Source: Azoarcus sp.
Lineage (GTDB): Bacteria; Pseudomonadota; Gammaproteobacteria; Burkholderiales; Rhodocyclaceae
DNA: 50,754 bases
Assembly (NCBI GenBank): GCA_031277975.1
Contig: JAITLI010000007.1
Span: 1 to 50,754, forward strand
Direction of reading: 5' to 3'
Under the pieces are notes generated by a model. The model saw only the letters and a program-made list of their open reading frames with translations. It searched no databases and was not told where the DNA came from. This document shows, piece by piece, positions 40,355-50,754 of the stretch (the stretch's first letter is position 1; each line of letters starts with the position of its first letter). The translations under genes were made by a program, and so were the position numbers.

Positions 40355-40807
40355 GCCATGCAGCACTCCAACAGGCAACGCGGCGGATCGCCGTCGCCAT
40401 CCTGTAATCGGGATATGCCGGAACATGGCAAGCGTATCCATGCGCATCCCATTTATTCATGAAAAGACCGATTTGCGGATTACACCACAGCTTTTATACT
40501 CCGGATAATAAATGCGCAATCCCGGCTGCCGCCCTTGATTCTTTTGCGATTCCCGGAGATGCCGATAGCAATCATGGATAAAAGCGACGACGCTTCCTGA
40601 TATCGGCGCACACATCCTTTCCATCCGCGCCAAGGCACAGGTCTGGACGGGGGCGATGTCCGCCCGCCGAGCATCGCGCCGAAGAGGCTGACCTTCCGCA
40701 TGCCGATGCCAGCCTGAAAAAAACAATCGCGCGAACGCAAGACAAGCGCCCGCGCAACCGACTTTCCAGCGGCGAGGAAGGTGTCATTCTTCCTCCCCTT
40801 ACTTTGT

Positions 40808-41233
40808 TCAGTGCGTGTGTTTGCGCAATCTCTCGATGGCGTGGATCTGGGCAATCGCTTCGGCCAGTTCGGCCTGCGCCTTGGCATAGTCGATCTTGGC
40901 GCTCTTGCCCGCCAGCGCCGCTTCGGCCTTTTGCTTGGCTTCCAGCGCCTTGGCTTCGTCGAGATCCTTGCCGCGGATAGCGGTGTCGGCGAGCACGGTC
41001 ACCAGGTGGGGCTGGATTTCGAGAATGCCGCCCGCGACGAAAATCAGTTCTTCATCCTGCTGGTTTGGCGCCTTGATCCGCACCGCGCCCGGCTTGATCC
41101 GGGTCATCAGCGGCATGTGACCGGGCAGGATGCCGAGTTCGCCTGCTTCGCCCGGCAGGGCGACGAACTCCGCCAGCCCGGAGAAGATCTGTTCTTCCGC
41201 GCTGACGATGTCTACGTGAACCGTCATGGCCAT
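40808..41233 (-). CDS. atpC: ATP synthase F1 epsilon subunit
   Basis: [51 protein letters not shown]. Confidence 0.96.
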   Translation of the reverse strand: MAMTVHVDIVSAEEQIFSGLAEFVALPGEAGELGILPGHMPLMTRIKPGAVRIKAPNQQDEELIFVAGGILEIQPHLVTVLADTAIRGKDLDEAKALEAKQKAEAALAGKSAKIDYAKAQAELAEAIAQIHAIERLRKHTH

Positions 41234-41309
41234 GGTTGGTGTCCTTCAAGAGCCGCGCGGCGAACCGGAGATCGGGCTGCCGCGCGGGGAGTGGCGGATA
41301 GGCGGAGGG

Positions 41310-42722
<1,413 letters not shown>

Positions 42723-42744
42723 TCAATAGTTCCGTCAGATTCCA

Positions 42745-43614
42745 TCAGACCGCGGCAGCGCCGCCGACGATTTCGGTCAATTCCTTGGTGATCGCGGCCT
42801 GGCGGGTCTTGTTGTAGACCAGTTGCAGGTCGTCGATGACACTCTTGGCGTTGTCGGAGGCGGCTTTCATCGCCACCATCCGGGCGCTTTGCTCGGAGGC
42901 CATGTTTTCGGCCACCGCCTGGTAGACCAGCGCCTCGACATAGCGCAGCAGCATTTCGTCGATGACGGCCTGCGGGTCGGGTTCGTAGAGGTAGTCCCAA
43001 GTGTTTTCGGGCGTCCCCAGCTTGTCGCCGGTCAGCGGCAGGAGTTGTTCCAGCATCGGTTCCTGCTTCATGGTGTTGACGAAGCGGGTGTAGGCGATGT
43101 GGATGGCGTCGAGTTCGCCTTCCTGGAAGGCGTCGAGCAGGATTTTTACCGGCCCGATCAGTTTTTCGAGCGCCGGGCGGTCGCCGAGATGCACGACGTG
43201 CGAGACAGCCCCAAGCCCGAGGCGCTGGACGAAGCCCAAGCCCTTGTTGCCGATGCAGCAGGCGCGGATTTCGGTCACGCCCGCGCCTTCCCAGGATTTG
43301 AGCGCGTTCAGGGCGACGCGCTGCACGTTGGTGTTGAGGCCGCCGCACAGGCCCTTGTCGGTCGTCACCAGGATGAGTCCCACCCGCTTGACCTGCGCCT
43401 TGTGGATCAGGAACGGGTGTTTGTAATCGGTGACGTTGGCCTGGGACAGATGCGCGGCGAGCCGCCGGACTTTTTCGGCATAGGGACGCGCGGCGCGCAT
43501 CCGGTCTTGCGCCTTGCGCATCTTGGATGCGGCCACCATTTCCATGGCCTTGGTGATCTTGCGCGTGTTCTGCACGCTCTTGATCTTGGTACGGATTTCC
43601 TTGCCGCTAGCCAT
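42745..43614 (-). CDS. atpG: ATP synthase F1 gamma subunit
   Basis: [36 protein letters not shown]. Confidence 0.97.
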   Translation of the reverse strand: MASGKEIRTKIKSVQNTRKITKAMEMVAASKMRKAQDRMRAARPYAEKVRRLAAHLSQANVTDYKHPFLIHKAQVKRVGLILVTTDKGLCGGLNTNVQRVALNALKSWEGAGVTEIRACCIGNKGLGFVQRLGLGAVSHVVHLGDRPALEKLIGPVKILLDAFQEGELDAIHIAYTRFVNTMKQEPMLEQLLPLTGDKLGTPENTWDYLYEPDPQAVIDEMLLRYVEALVYQAVAENMASEQSARMVAMKAASDNAKSVIDDLQLVYNKTRQAAITKELTEIVGGAAAV

Positions 43615-43635
43615 TTTCCGTCTCCCTTGGCACCA

Positions 43636-45174
43636 TCAGGCCCAGCTCTTCTTGAACTCGGCGATCGCGGCGGCCAGGGTTTTTTCGGCATCGGCGTCCA
43701 GTTCGCGCTTTTCGAGGATGTCGGAGACGAGCGCGGCCTGCTGCGTCTTGATGTATTGCAGCAGGCCCGCCTCGAAGGCCAGCACGCGCGCGCCTTCGAT
43801 GTCGTCGAAGTGGCCGTTGTTGACCGCGTAGAGGACGATGCCCATTTCGGCGATCGACATCGGCGAGTATTGCGGCTGCTTCATCAGTTCGGTGACGCGG
43901 CGGCCGCGTTCGAGCTGCTTGCGGGTGGCGTCGTCGAGATCGGAGGCGAACTGCGCGAAGGCGGCCAGTTCGCGGTACTGCGCGAGGTCGGTGCGGATGC
44001 CGCCGGAGAGCTTCTTGATGACCTTGGTCTGGGCTGCGCCGCCGACGCGGGACACCGAGATACCGGCGTTGATCGCGGGACGGATACCGGCGTTGAAAAG
44101 GTCGGTTTCGAGGAAGATCTGCCCGTCGGTGATGGAGATGACGTTGGTCGGCACGAAGGCGGAGACGTCGCCGGCCTGGGTTTCGATGATCGGCAGCGCG
44201 GTGAGCGAGCCGGTCTTGCCCTTGACTTCGCCGTTGGTGAATTTTTCGACGTAGGCGGCGTTGACCCGCGCCGCGCGTTCGAGCAGGCGGGAGTGGAGGT
44301 AGAACACGTCGCCCGGATAGGCTTCGCGGCCCGGCGGACGGCGCAGCAGCAGCGAGACCTGGCGGTAGGCCCATGCCTGCTTGGTGAGGTCGTCGTAGAC
44401 GATGAGCGCGTCCTGGCCGCGGTCGCGGAAATATTCGCCCATGGTGCATCCGGCGTAGGCCGCGAGATATTGCATGGCGGCGGATTCGGAGGCGGTGGCC
44501 GCGACGACAATGGTGTATTCCATCGCGCCGTGTTCCTGGAGCTTGCGCACCACGTTGGCGACGGTCGAGGCTTTCTGGCCGATGGCGACGTAGACGCAGA
44601 AGACGTCCTGGCCTTTCTGGTTGATGATGGTGTCGACCGCCACCGCCGTCTTGCCGGTCTGGCGGTCGCCGATGATGAGTTCGCGCTGGCCGCGCCCGAT
44701 GGGCACCATCGAGTCGATGGATTTCAGGCCGGTTTGCACCGGCTGCGACACGGATTGGCGGGAGATGACGCCGGGGGCGACCTTTTCGATCTTGTCGGTG
44801 AGTTTGGCTTCGATCGGCCCTTTGCCGTCGATCGGCTGCCCGAGGGCGTCGACCACGCGGCCGATCAGTTCGGGGCCGATGGGCACTTCGAGAATGCGCC
44901 CGGTCGTCTTGACTGCGTCGCCTTCGACGATGTGCTCGTATTCGCCGAGCACGACCGCGCCGACCGAGTCGCGTTCGAGGTTGAGCGCCAGGCCGAAGGT
45001 ATTGCCGGGAAACTCCAGCATTTCGCCCTGCATCGCGTCCGCCAGGCCATGGATGCGGCAGATGCCGTCGGTGACGGATACCACCGTGCCTTCGTTGCGC
45101 GAGGTCGCGGCGAGTTGCAGGTTCTGGATCCGGCTCTTGATCAGGTCGCTGATTTCAGAGGGGTTGAGTTGCAT
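43636..45174 (-). CDS. atpA: ATP synthase F1 alpha subunit
   Basis: [39 protein letters not shown]. Confidence 0.98.
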   Translation of the reverse strand: MQLNPSEISDLIKSRIQNLQLAATSRNEGTVVSVTDGICRIHGLADAMQGEMLEFPGNTFGLALNLERDSVGAVVLGEYEHIVEGDAVKTTGRILEVPIGPELIGRVVDALGQPIDGKGPIEAKLTDKIEKVAPGVISRQSVSQPVQTGLKSIDSMVPIGRGQRELIIGDRQTGKTAVAVDTIINQKGQDVFCVYVAIGQKASTVANVVRKLQEHGAMEYTIVVAATASESAAMQYLAAYAGCTMGEYFRDRGQDALIVYDDLTKQAWAYRQVSLLLRRPPGREAYPGDVFYLHSRLLERAARVNAAYVEKFTNGEVKGKTGSLTALPIIETQAGDVSAFVPTNVISITDGQIFLETDLFNAGIRPAINAGISVSRVGGAAQTKVIKKLSGGIRTDLAQYRELAAFAQFASDLDDATRKQLERGRRVTELMKQPQYSPMSIAEMGIVLYAVNNGHFDDIEGARVLAFEAGLLQYIKTQQAALVSDILEKRELDADAEKTLAAAIAEFKKSWA

Positions 45175-45185
45175 TGCGATAACTC

Positions 45186-45719
45186 CTAATTCTTGAGCGT
45201 GGCGGCCATGCTCGCAAGCTTGCCGCGAACCGAGGCGTCGATGACTTCGTCGCCGATGGCGATGCGTACCCCGCCGATGAGTTCGGGATCGACGGCGACA
45301 GCCGTATTGATGCGAGCCTTGAAGCGGGCTTCGAGATCGGCCTTGAGCGAGGCCAGCGAGGCATCGTCGAGCGGGAAAGCAGAAGTGATTTTTGCCTCCA
45401 GCACGCCTTCGTGCGCGTTTTTCAGGACGGCGAACAGGTCGCGGATTTCCGGAAGCACATGCAGGCGTTCGTTATCGACGAGGACGCGCACGAAGTTCCG
45501 CTGTTCGGCGGACAACTCCCCCGCCACTTCCAGCACCAGCTCGCAGAGGCGTTCGGCGGATAGCTTGGGATCGGTGACGCACGCCAGCATGGCGGGATCG
45601 GCCATCACGATGGCGAGCCGGTCCAGCGCTTCCGACCATGGCCCCAGCGCGCCGGCTCCGCGCGCCAGTTCGAAAGCGGCATCGGCGTAAGGACGCGCAA
45701 TGGTGACATTCTCGGCCAT
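45186..45719 (-). CDS. atpH: ATP synthase F1 delta subunit
   Basis: [19 protein letters not shown]; operon position. Confidence 0.95.
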   Translation of the reverse strand: MAENVTIARPYADAAFELARGAGALGPWSEALDRLAIVMADPAMLACVTDPKLSAERLCELVLEVAGELSAEQRNFVRVLVDNERLHVLPEIRDLFAVLKNAHEGVLEAKITSAFPLDDASLASLKADLEARFKARINTAVAVDPELIGGVRIAIGDEVIDASVRGKLASMAATLKN

Positions 45720-45722
45720 GGC

Positions 45723-46196
45723 TTATTGCAGTTCCTGTTTCAGGTTGGCAAGCAGATCGGTATGCACTTTTTGGTTGATCTCGCGGCGCAGGATCTTCTC
45801 GGCGCCGGCGACCGCCAGCAAGGCGACCTGGTCGCGCAGGGCTTCCCTGGCGCGTTGCGCGGCCACGCCCGCCTCGGCCTGCGCGGCTTCCCGCGCCTGG
45901 GCGATGATGTGCGCGGCTTCGGCGCGGGCATCGTCGATCTTCTCGCTGGCCTGCCGTTCGGCATTGGCGCGTATTTCACCCGCCTTTTCGCGGGCCGCGC
46001 GCAATTCTTCCACGGCTTTCCTGTCGGCCAGGGCCAGATCGGACTTTGCCTTGTCCGCCGCCGCCAGCCCATCGGCAATCTTTTTCGCGCGTTCGTCCAA
46101 GGCTTTCACAATGGGCGGCCACACGTACTTCATCGTGAATCCCCCAAGGATGAGGAAGACGATGAGTTGCAAAAACAAGGTGGCAGTCAGATTCAC
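45723..46196 (-). CDS. atpF: ATP synthase F0 b subunit
   Basis: [47 protein letters not shown] start inferred. Confidence 0.94.
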   Translation of the reverse strand: MNLTATLFLQLIVFLILGGFTMKYVWPPIVKALDERAKKIADGLAAADKAKSDLALADRKAVEELRAAREKAGEIRANAERQASEKIDDARAEAAHIIAQAREAAQAEAGVAAQRAREALRDQVALLAVAGAEKILRREINQKVHTDLLANLKQELQ

Positions 46197-46236
46197 TGTT
46201 CTTGTCCTCAATGACGGTTAGAGGAACGCGAACCGG

Positions 46237-46491
<255 letters not shown>

Positions 46492-46564
46492 TTAAAGCGG
46501 ATACAGTTGAGGTTGAAACAAGGATGAAACCAGCGGGACAAATCCCGCGACGACAACACCGGGG

Positions 46565-47422
46565 TCAGTGCTCTTCGTGCGCCTGACCGATATAGACAAG
46601 AGTCAGCATCATGAAGATGAAGGCCTGGAGCAGGATGATAAGGATATGGAAAATGGCCCATGCGGTACCGGCCAGGACATGACCGATGGCCAGCAGGACG
46701 CCGGAGGTGGAAACCGCCCACGCCCCGCCCATCAGCGCGATGAGCATGAACACCAGTTCGCCCGCGTACATGTTGCCGAACAGCCGCATGCCGTGCGAGA
46801 TGGTCTTGGCCAGGAATTCGATGATCTGCATGAGGAAATTCACCGGCCACAGCGCCGGGTGCGCGCCGAACGGCGCGGTGAAGAGTTCGTGCGCCCAGCC
46901 CGCCGCGCCCTTGATCTTGATGTTGTAATACACGCAGAGCAGCAACACGCCGATGGACATGCCGAGCGTGGCCGAAAGGTCGGCGGTCGGCACCACGCGC
47001 ATGTAGGCGTGCGGATTGTGCGTCGCCTGTTGCCAGAGCGTCGGCAGCAGGTCGACCGGCAGCAAATCCATCGCGTTCATGAAGAAAATCCACACGAACA
47101 CGGTCAGCGCCAGCGGCGCGACGAAACGGCGCGATTCGGCGCTGTGGATGATGCCCTTGGCCTGGTCGGCGACCATTTCGACGAGCATCTCGACGCCGCC
47201 CTGGAAACGTCCCGGCACGCCGGAAGTAGCCTTGCGCGCCGCCAGCCACAGCAGGAACACGGTCAGGATGCCAAGCCCGAGGGAATAGAACAACGTGTCG
47301 TAATTGACGATCGACCAATCGACGACGTTCGCCTGCCTTTCACCGGTGTTGTTGAGGTGGGTCAGGTGGTGGACGATGTATTCACCCGCGCTTGGGGCTT
47401 GTGCCGCGTGCTCAGTAGCCAT
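46565..47422 (-). CDS. atpB: ATP synthase F0 a subunit
   Basis: [39 protein letters not shown] at 47422. Confidence 0.96.
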   Translation of the reverse strand: MATEHAAQAPSAGEYIVHHLTHLNNTGERQANVVDWSIVNYDTLFYSLGLGILTVFLLWLAARKATSGVPGRFQGGVEMLVEMVADQAKGIIHSAESRRFVAPLALTVFVWIFFMNAMDLLPVDLLPTLWQQATHNPHAYMRVVPTADLSATLGMSIGVLLLCVYYNIKIKGAAGWAHELFTAPFGAHPALWPVNFLMQIIEFLAKTISHGMRLFGNMYAGELVFMLIALMGGAWAVSTSGVLLAIGHVLAGTAWAIFHILIILLQAFIFMMLTLVYIGQAHEEH

Positions 47423-47424
47423 GT

Positions 47425-47766
47425 TCAGGTCTTCACCAAAAATGCAAACAAACTCGCTTTCAATGCCAGCGCCAGCCCGGCCAGGAACGCACCCCAATGG
47501 ACGTTCCCATACAGCATCGCCGTCAGCGCGAGCAGCCCCACGGTCGAGGCAAGCTTGACCAGCTCGCCCGCAACAAAGGCTGCTACTGTAGCACGTCCTT
47601 CGCGCAATGCTGTCACTGCAAGCCGCCACGCGAAAAACCCGCTCGGCACCGCATAGGCCAACCCCCCGCACGCCGCAGACAACGCCCCGCGCACCCCCAG
47701 GAAGATGGCCGCGACCGCCGCCGCCAGAAGCGTCGCTCCCAGTTGCAGCAAGACTGCCTTACGCAT
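47425..47766 (-). CDS. atpI: ATP synthase subunit I
   Basis: [49 protein letters not shown]; first gene of atp operon. Confidence 0.85.
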   Translation of the reverse strand: MRKAVLLQLGATLLAAAVAAIFLGVRGALSAACGGLAYAVPSGFFAWRLAVTALREGRATVAAFVAGELVKLASTVGLLALTAMLYGNVHWGAFLAGLALALKASLFAFLVKT

Positions 47767-47910
47767 TCCCTCTCCGCGCCGCCGGCGCGCCATTCGATGC
47801 CGCGACCGCCGAAAACGCCGCACATCCTAGGGGAGACGCCCCCGGCAAGTCAATCCGCTCCGCAACATGACAAAACAGAATACGCATACGGAATCGCGCC
47901 GCGCGCCTTT

Positions 47911-48762
47911 TCAGCGCAGGCGCCCGAGCAGACCATCGAGTTGTTCCAGACTGGCGAAGCGGATCACCACCTCGCCCGCGCCTTTTTTGTTCGCCTTGAT
48001 CCTGACCGTCGCGCCGATCGTATCGGCGATTTCTTCTTCCAGGCGCAATAGATCACGATCCGGAACCGGCACGGCTTTCAGCGAACGCGGCTCCAGGACT
48101 TGCCGCGCCAGCCTTTCCGCCTCGCGCACCGAAAGCTGCTTCGCCGCCACCAGATTGGCGATCCGGATCTGGCTGGCGCCGTCGAGCGGCAGCAGGGCGC
48201 GCGCATGCCCCATGTCGATGTCGCCCGCGATCAGCAGTTCCTGCACCGGCTGGACGAGATTGAGCAGCCGGAGCAAATTGCTCGCCGCCGGACGCGAGCG
48301 CCCCACCGCATCGGCGGCCTGCTGGTGCGTCATGCCGAATTCGTCGATCAGGCGTTGAATGCCGCCAGCTTCTTCGAGCGGATTGAGATTCTCGCGTTGG
48401 ATATTCTCGATGAGCGACATCGCCAGCGCCGCCTCGTCGGGAATCTCGCGCACCAAGCAGGGCACTTCGTCCAGCCCGGCGATGGCCGCCGCCCGCCAGC
48501 GCCGCTCGCCGGCGATGATTTCGTACTCACTCCCGCCCAGCGGACGCACCAGGATGGGCTGCATGATCCCCTGCGCCTTGATCGAAGCCGCCAATTCTTC
48601 GAGCGAACCGGGGTCCATGCGGGTACGGGGCTGATACTTGCCGGGGCGCAGGGACTCGCGCGCCAGGGTTTGCAGCTCGCCTTTCTCGGCCTCGTCATCG
48701 CGGTTGGCCGCCAGCAACGCATCAAGCCCGCGTCCGAGGCCCTTGGGTCTGGGTGGAGTCAT
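47911..48762 (-). CDS. parB: Chromosome partitioning protein ParB
   Basis: KGLGRGLDALL; YQPRTRMDPGSLEELAASIKAQGIMQPILVRP; GERRWRAA. Confidence 0.96.
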   Translation of the reverse strand: MTPPRPKGLGRGLDALLAANRDDEAEKGELQTLARESLRPGKYQPRTRMDPGSLEELAASIKAQGIMQPILVRPLGGSEYEIIAGERRWRAAAIAGLDEVPCLVREIPDEAALAMSLIENIQRENLNPLEEAGGIQRLIDEFGMTHQQAADAVGRSRPAASNLLRLLNLVQPVQELLIAGDIDMGHARALLPLDGASQIRIANLVAAKQLSVREAERLARQVLEPRSLKAVPVPDRDLLRLEEEIADTIGATVRIKANKKGAGEVVIRFASLEQLDGLLGRLR

Positions 48763-48805
48763 ATCGTTTTCAACATCGTTCGCGCTGTTCGTGCTTCCAT
48801 TGCGG

Positions 48806-49576
48806 TCACAGCGTCTTGCCCCGTTCGATCAATTCTTCGGCGAACGCGAGATATGCCTGCGCACCGCGGGAAGCGCGGTCGAACACCACGCCCGGCAGGC
48901 CATGGCTGGGCGCTTCCGCCAGCCGGACATTGCGCGGCACCACGGCGCGGAACACCTTGTCGCCGAAATGGCTTTCGAGCTGGGCCGAAACCTGTTGCTG
49001 CAAGGTGATGCGGGGATCGAACATCACTCGCAGCAAGCCGATGATCTTGAGGTCGCGGTTGAGATTGGCATGCACTTTCTTGATCGAATTGACCAGATCG
49101 GAAAGCCCCTCCAGCGCATAATACTCGCACTGCATCGGGATGATGACCCCGTGCGCCGCGCACAACCCGTTGAGCGTCAGGAGCGACAGCGAAGGCGGGC
49201 AATCGACGAGCACGAAATCGTAATCGCCCCCGCACCCGGCCAATGCCTCGCGCAAGCGCTTCTCGCGCCGTTCGAGATTGACCAGTTCGATCTCCGCCCC
49301 GGCCAGATCGCGGTTGGCGGGCAGGATGTCGTAACCGCCCGGCGGCGAGACGACGCGGGTCGTCTCCAGCCCGGCCAGCCCCACCAGCACGTGATAGATC
49401 GAATGCGCGAGCGTGCGCTTGTCGATGCCGCTGCCCATGGTCGCATTGCCCTGTGGATCGAGATCGACCAGCAGCGTGCGCCGCCCCGCCTGATGCAGGG
49501 CGGCGGCAAGGTTGACGCTGGTGGTCGTCTTGCCCACCCCGCCTTTTTGATTGGCCACGCAAAAAATGTGCGCCAT
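48806..49576 (-). CDS. parA: Chromosome partitioning ATPase ParA
   Basis: MAHIFCVANQKGGVGKTTTSVNLAAALHQ. Confidence 0.96.
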   Translation of the reverse strand: MAHIFCVANQKGGVGKTTTSVNLAAALHQAGRRTLLVDLDPQGNATMGSGIDKRTLAHSIYHVLVGLAGLETTRVVSPPGGYDILPANRDLAGAEIELVNLERREKRLREALAGCGGDYDFVLVDCPPSLSLLTLNGLCAAHGVIIPMQCEYYALEGLSDLVNSIKKVHANLNRDLKIIGLLRVMFDPRITLQQQVSAQLESHFGDKVFRAVVPRNVRLAEAPSHGLPGVVFDRASRGAQAYLAFAEELIERGKTL

Positions 49577-49773
49577 GGTCGTGAAGTGATGATTCCCCGG
49601 TGGATGTGTGCGGCCAGGCCGCCAAGGGGCTGATGATAACTTGCCCGGACGGCGGGCGGGGGGAATGGCGCACGCGCGGGAGCGGAGTGCGGATTCGATT
49701 GGCCGCCGCGCGCCGGATGGAACGAAGCCCTTTCCCGGCCTTGCGGGCCACCCCCTCACCCGCCCTGTATAAC

Positions 49774-49829
49774 CGTCATATTCCGTATGGCTATAAACTT
49801 GTCTGACAAACATTTCTGAGTATTGATCA
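49774..49829 (+). repeat. Copy 2 of the 56-bp dispersed repeat
   Basis: See 34306-34361. Confidence 0.6.
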
Positions 49830-49933
49830 CAGAGCCAGAGCATGAAATATCATCAAAAAATCATCAACATACAGCAAATACGTGTAGCGATTGCCGAAGT
49901 TGGGGTTTCATTCCCCTTTTTGGGGAGTGAGCG

Positions 49934-50113
49934 ATGGGAGAGGTAAAAATAAAGGGATTGATTGAGCGGTTCGCGGACTTGCCGGGCAAGCGCGTCGTGG
50001 GGCGAACGGCGCACGATCTGCTGGACATCGTGGTCACCGCGCTGTGCGCGGTGATGTCCAGGGCTCAAGGCCAGGGGCGGAGCATCAAATTTTGCGTAAT
50101 TGCAGGGCGGTAG
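49934..50113 (+). pseudogene. Truncated ISAs1-family transposase (N-terminal fragment)
   Basis: MGEVKIKGLIERFADLPGKRVVGRTAHDLLDIVVTALCAVMSRAQGQGR...; ISAs1-like N-terminus then loss of homology and early stop. Confidence 0.7.
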
Positions 50114-50263
50114 CCAAATAATCCGGATTGTACGCAGCGGTTTTAAGAACCTGTTCAAAGTCTTTTAGAGCAGATTGGCAAATGGAAGCGCATATCCTCC
50201 GTCATGTAGCGCTCAGGTAATGGGAAAAATGCAGATCGACATGAGCCACATCAAGTTAATTTG

Positions 50264-50437
50264 CTATAAACAAAATACCAAAAATGCTAAATGGATAAAT
50301 TGCAAGCTGGTGTTGAGCAGGCGCTCGCGGTTCTTCCACAATCTCCTGTTCTTCTCCAACCAGGCGAAGCCGCGCTCGACGATCCAGCGCTTGGGGATGC
50401 CCTGGAAGGTATGTAACTCATTACGCTTGGCAATTAC
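50264..50437 (-). pseudogene. C-terminal remnant of an IS5-family transposase
   Basis: IPKRWIVERGFAWLEKNRRLWKNRERLLNTSLQFIHLAFLVFCL matches the typical IS5 C-terminus. Confidence 0.75.
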
Positions 50438-50439
50438 CA

Positions 50440-50754
50440 ATGTCTTGCTCGATACCAAAAGCTGGACGAGTTACTACGACGACGACGCCTATGGTGCGAG
50501 CATCGAATTCGGCGACGACCCGATCGCCGGCCACACCCTCAAAGGCGCGCTGCACTGGCGGCGCGACAATCATACCGAATGGCAGAAGACCCATGCCACG
50601 AGTTTCGTCGAACCCCGGCAGGATACCAATGAAGAATCTTCCACAACAAGGTCGATGACGCCATCGAATCGGTGCGCCTCGCGCCGCCGCATCCCTATGC
50701 CGGGCAAAGCCAGAGCCAGAATATCGGCGAGATCATCTACAAGGGCATCGAACT
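50440..50754 (+). pseudogene. TonB-dependent receptor remnant with out-of-frame internal junction; runs off window
   Basis: SWTSYYDDDAYGASIEFGDDPIAGHTLKGALHWRRDNHTEWQKTHATSFVEPRQDTNEE then, in another frame, IFHNKVDDAIESVRLAPPHPYAGQSQSQNIGEIIYKGIEL. Confidence 0.7.

Noticed and set aside
42823-45189. 788-aa plus ORF antisense to atpG/atpA
   Set aside because: Antisense shadow of conserved ATP synthase genes; same explanation for ORFs at 41226-42791, 23662-25995, 16467-17975 and 38659-40179.
49853-50158. Minus-strand 101-aa ORF
   Set aside because: Antisense to the ISAs1 fragment; no recognisable protein.

Overview
High-GC bacterial chromosomal window. Gene content and order look betaproteobacterial (genus not determined; Rhodocyclales-like is only a guess). 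Most of it is conserved housekeeping: darP/yjgA-pmbA-murA, tRNA-His/Arg/Pro, rimP-nusA-infB-rbfA-truB, murB, trpS, lpdA, two NAD-dependent epimerases, a WecA-like transferase, hrpA, yacG-zapD-coaE-SPOR-coaX-birA, bioF-H-C-D, parA-parB and the atpIBEFHAGDC operon. The accessory signal of most interest is a minus-strand island between bio and atp (35.0-40.3 kb). It encodes an atypical radical SAM protein (CX8CX2C), a 51-aa lipoprotein missing from the supplied ORF track, a NifH-like ATPase, and two NifD/NifK-like subunits. The first subunit has lost most nitrogenase cluster ligands; the second keeps a three-Cys set. A textbook sigma-54 -24/-12 promoter lies just upstream. This looks like an uncharacterised nitrogenase-like reductase, not a nitrogenase. 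Mobile-element and pseudogene debris sits near 21.2 kb, at 34.3-35.0 kb and at the right edge (49.8-50.75 kb). MITE/REP-like intergenic repeats are also present. All calls come from reading the sequence; no searches were run.
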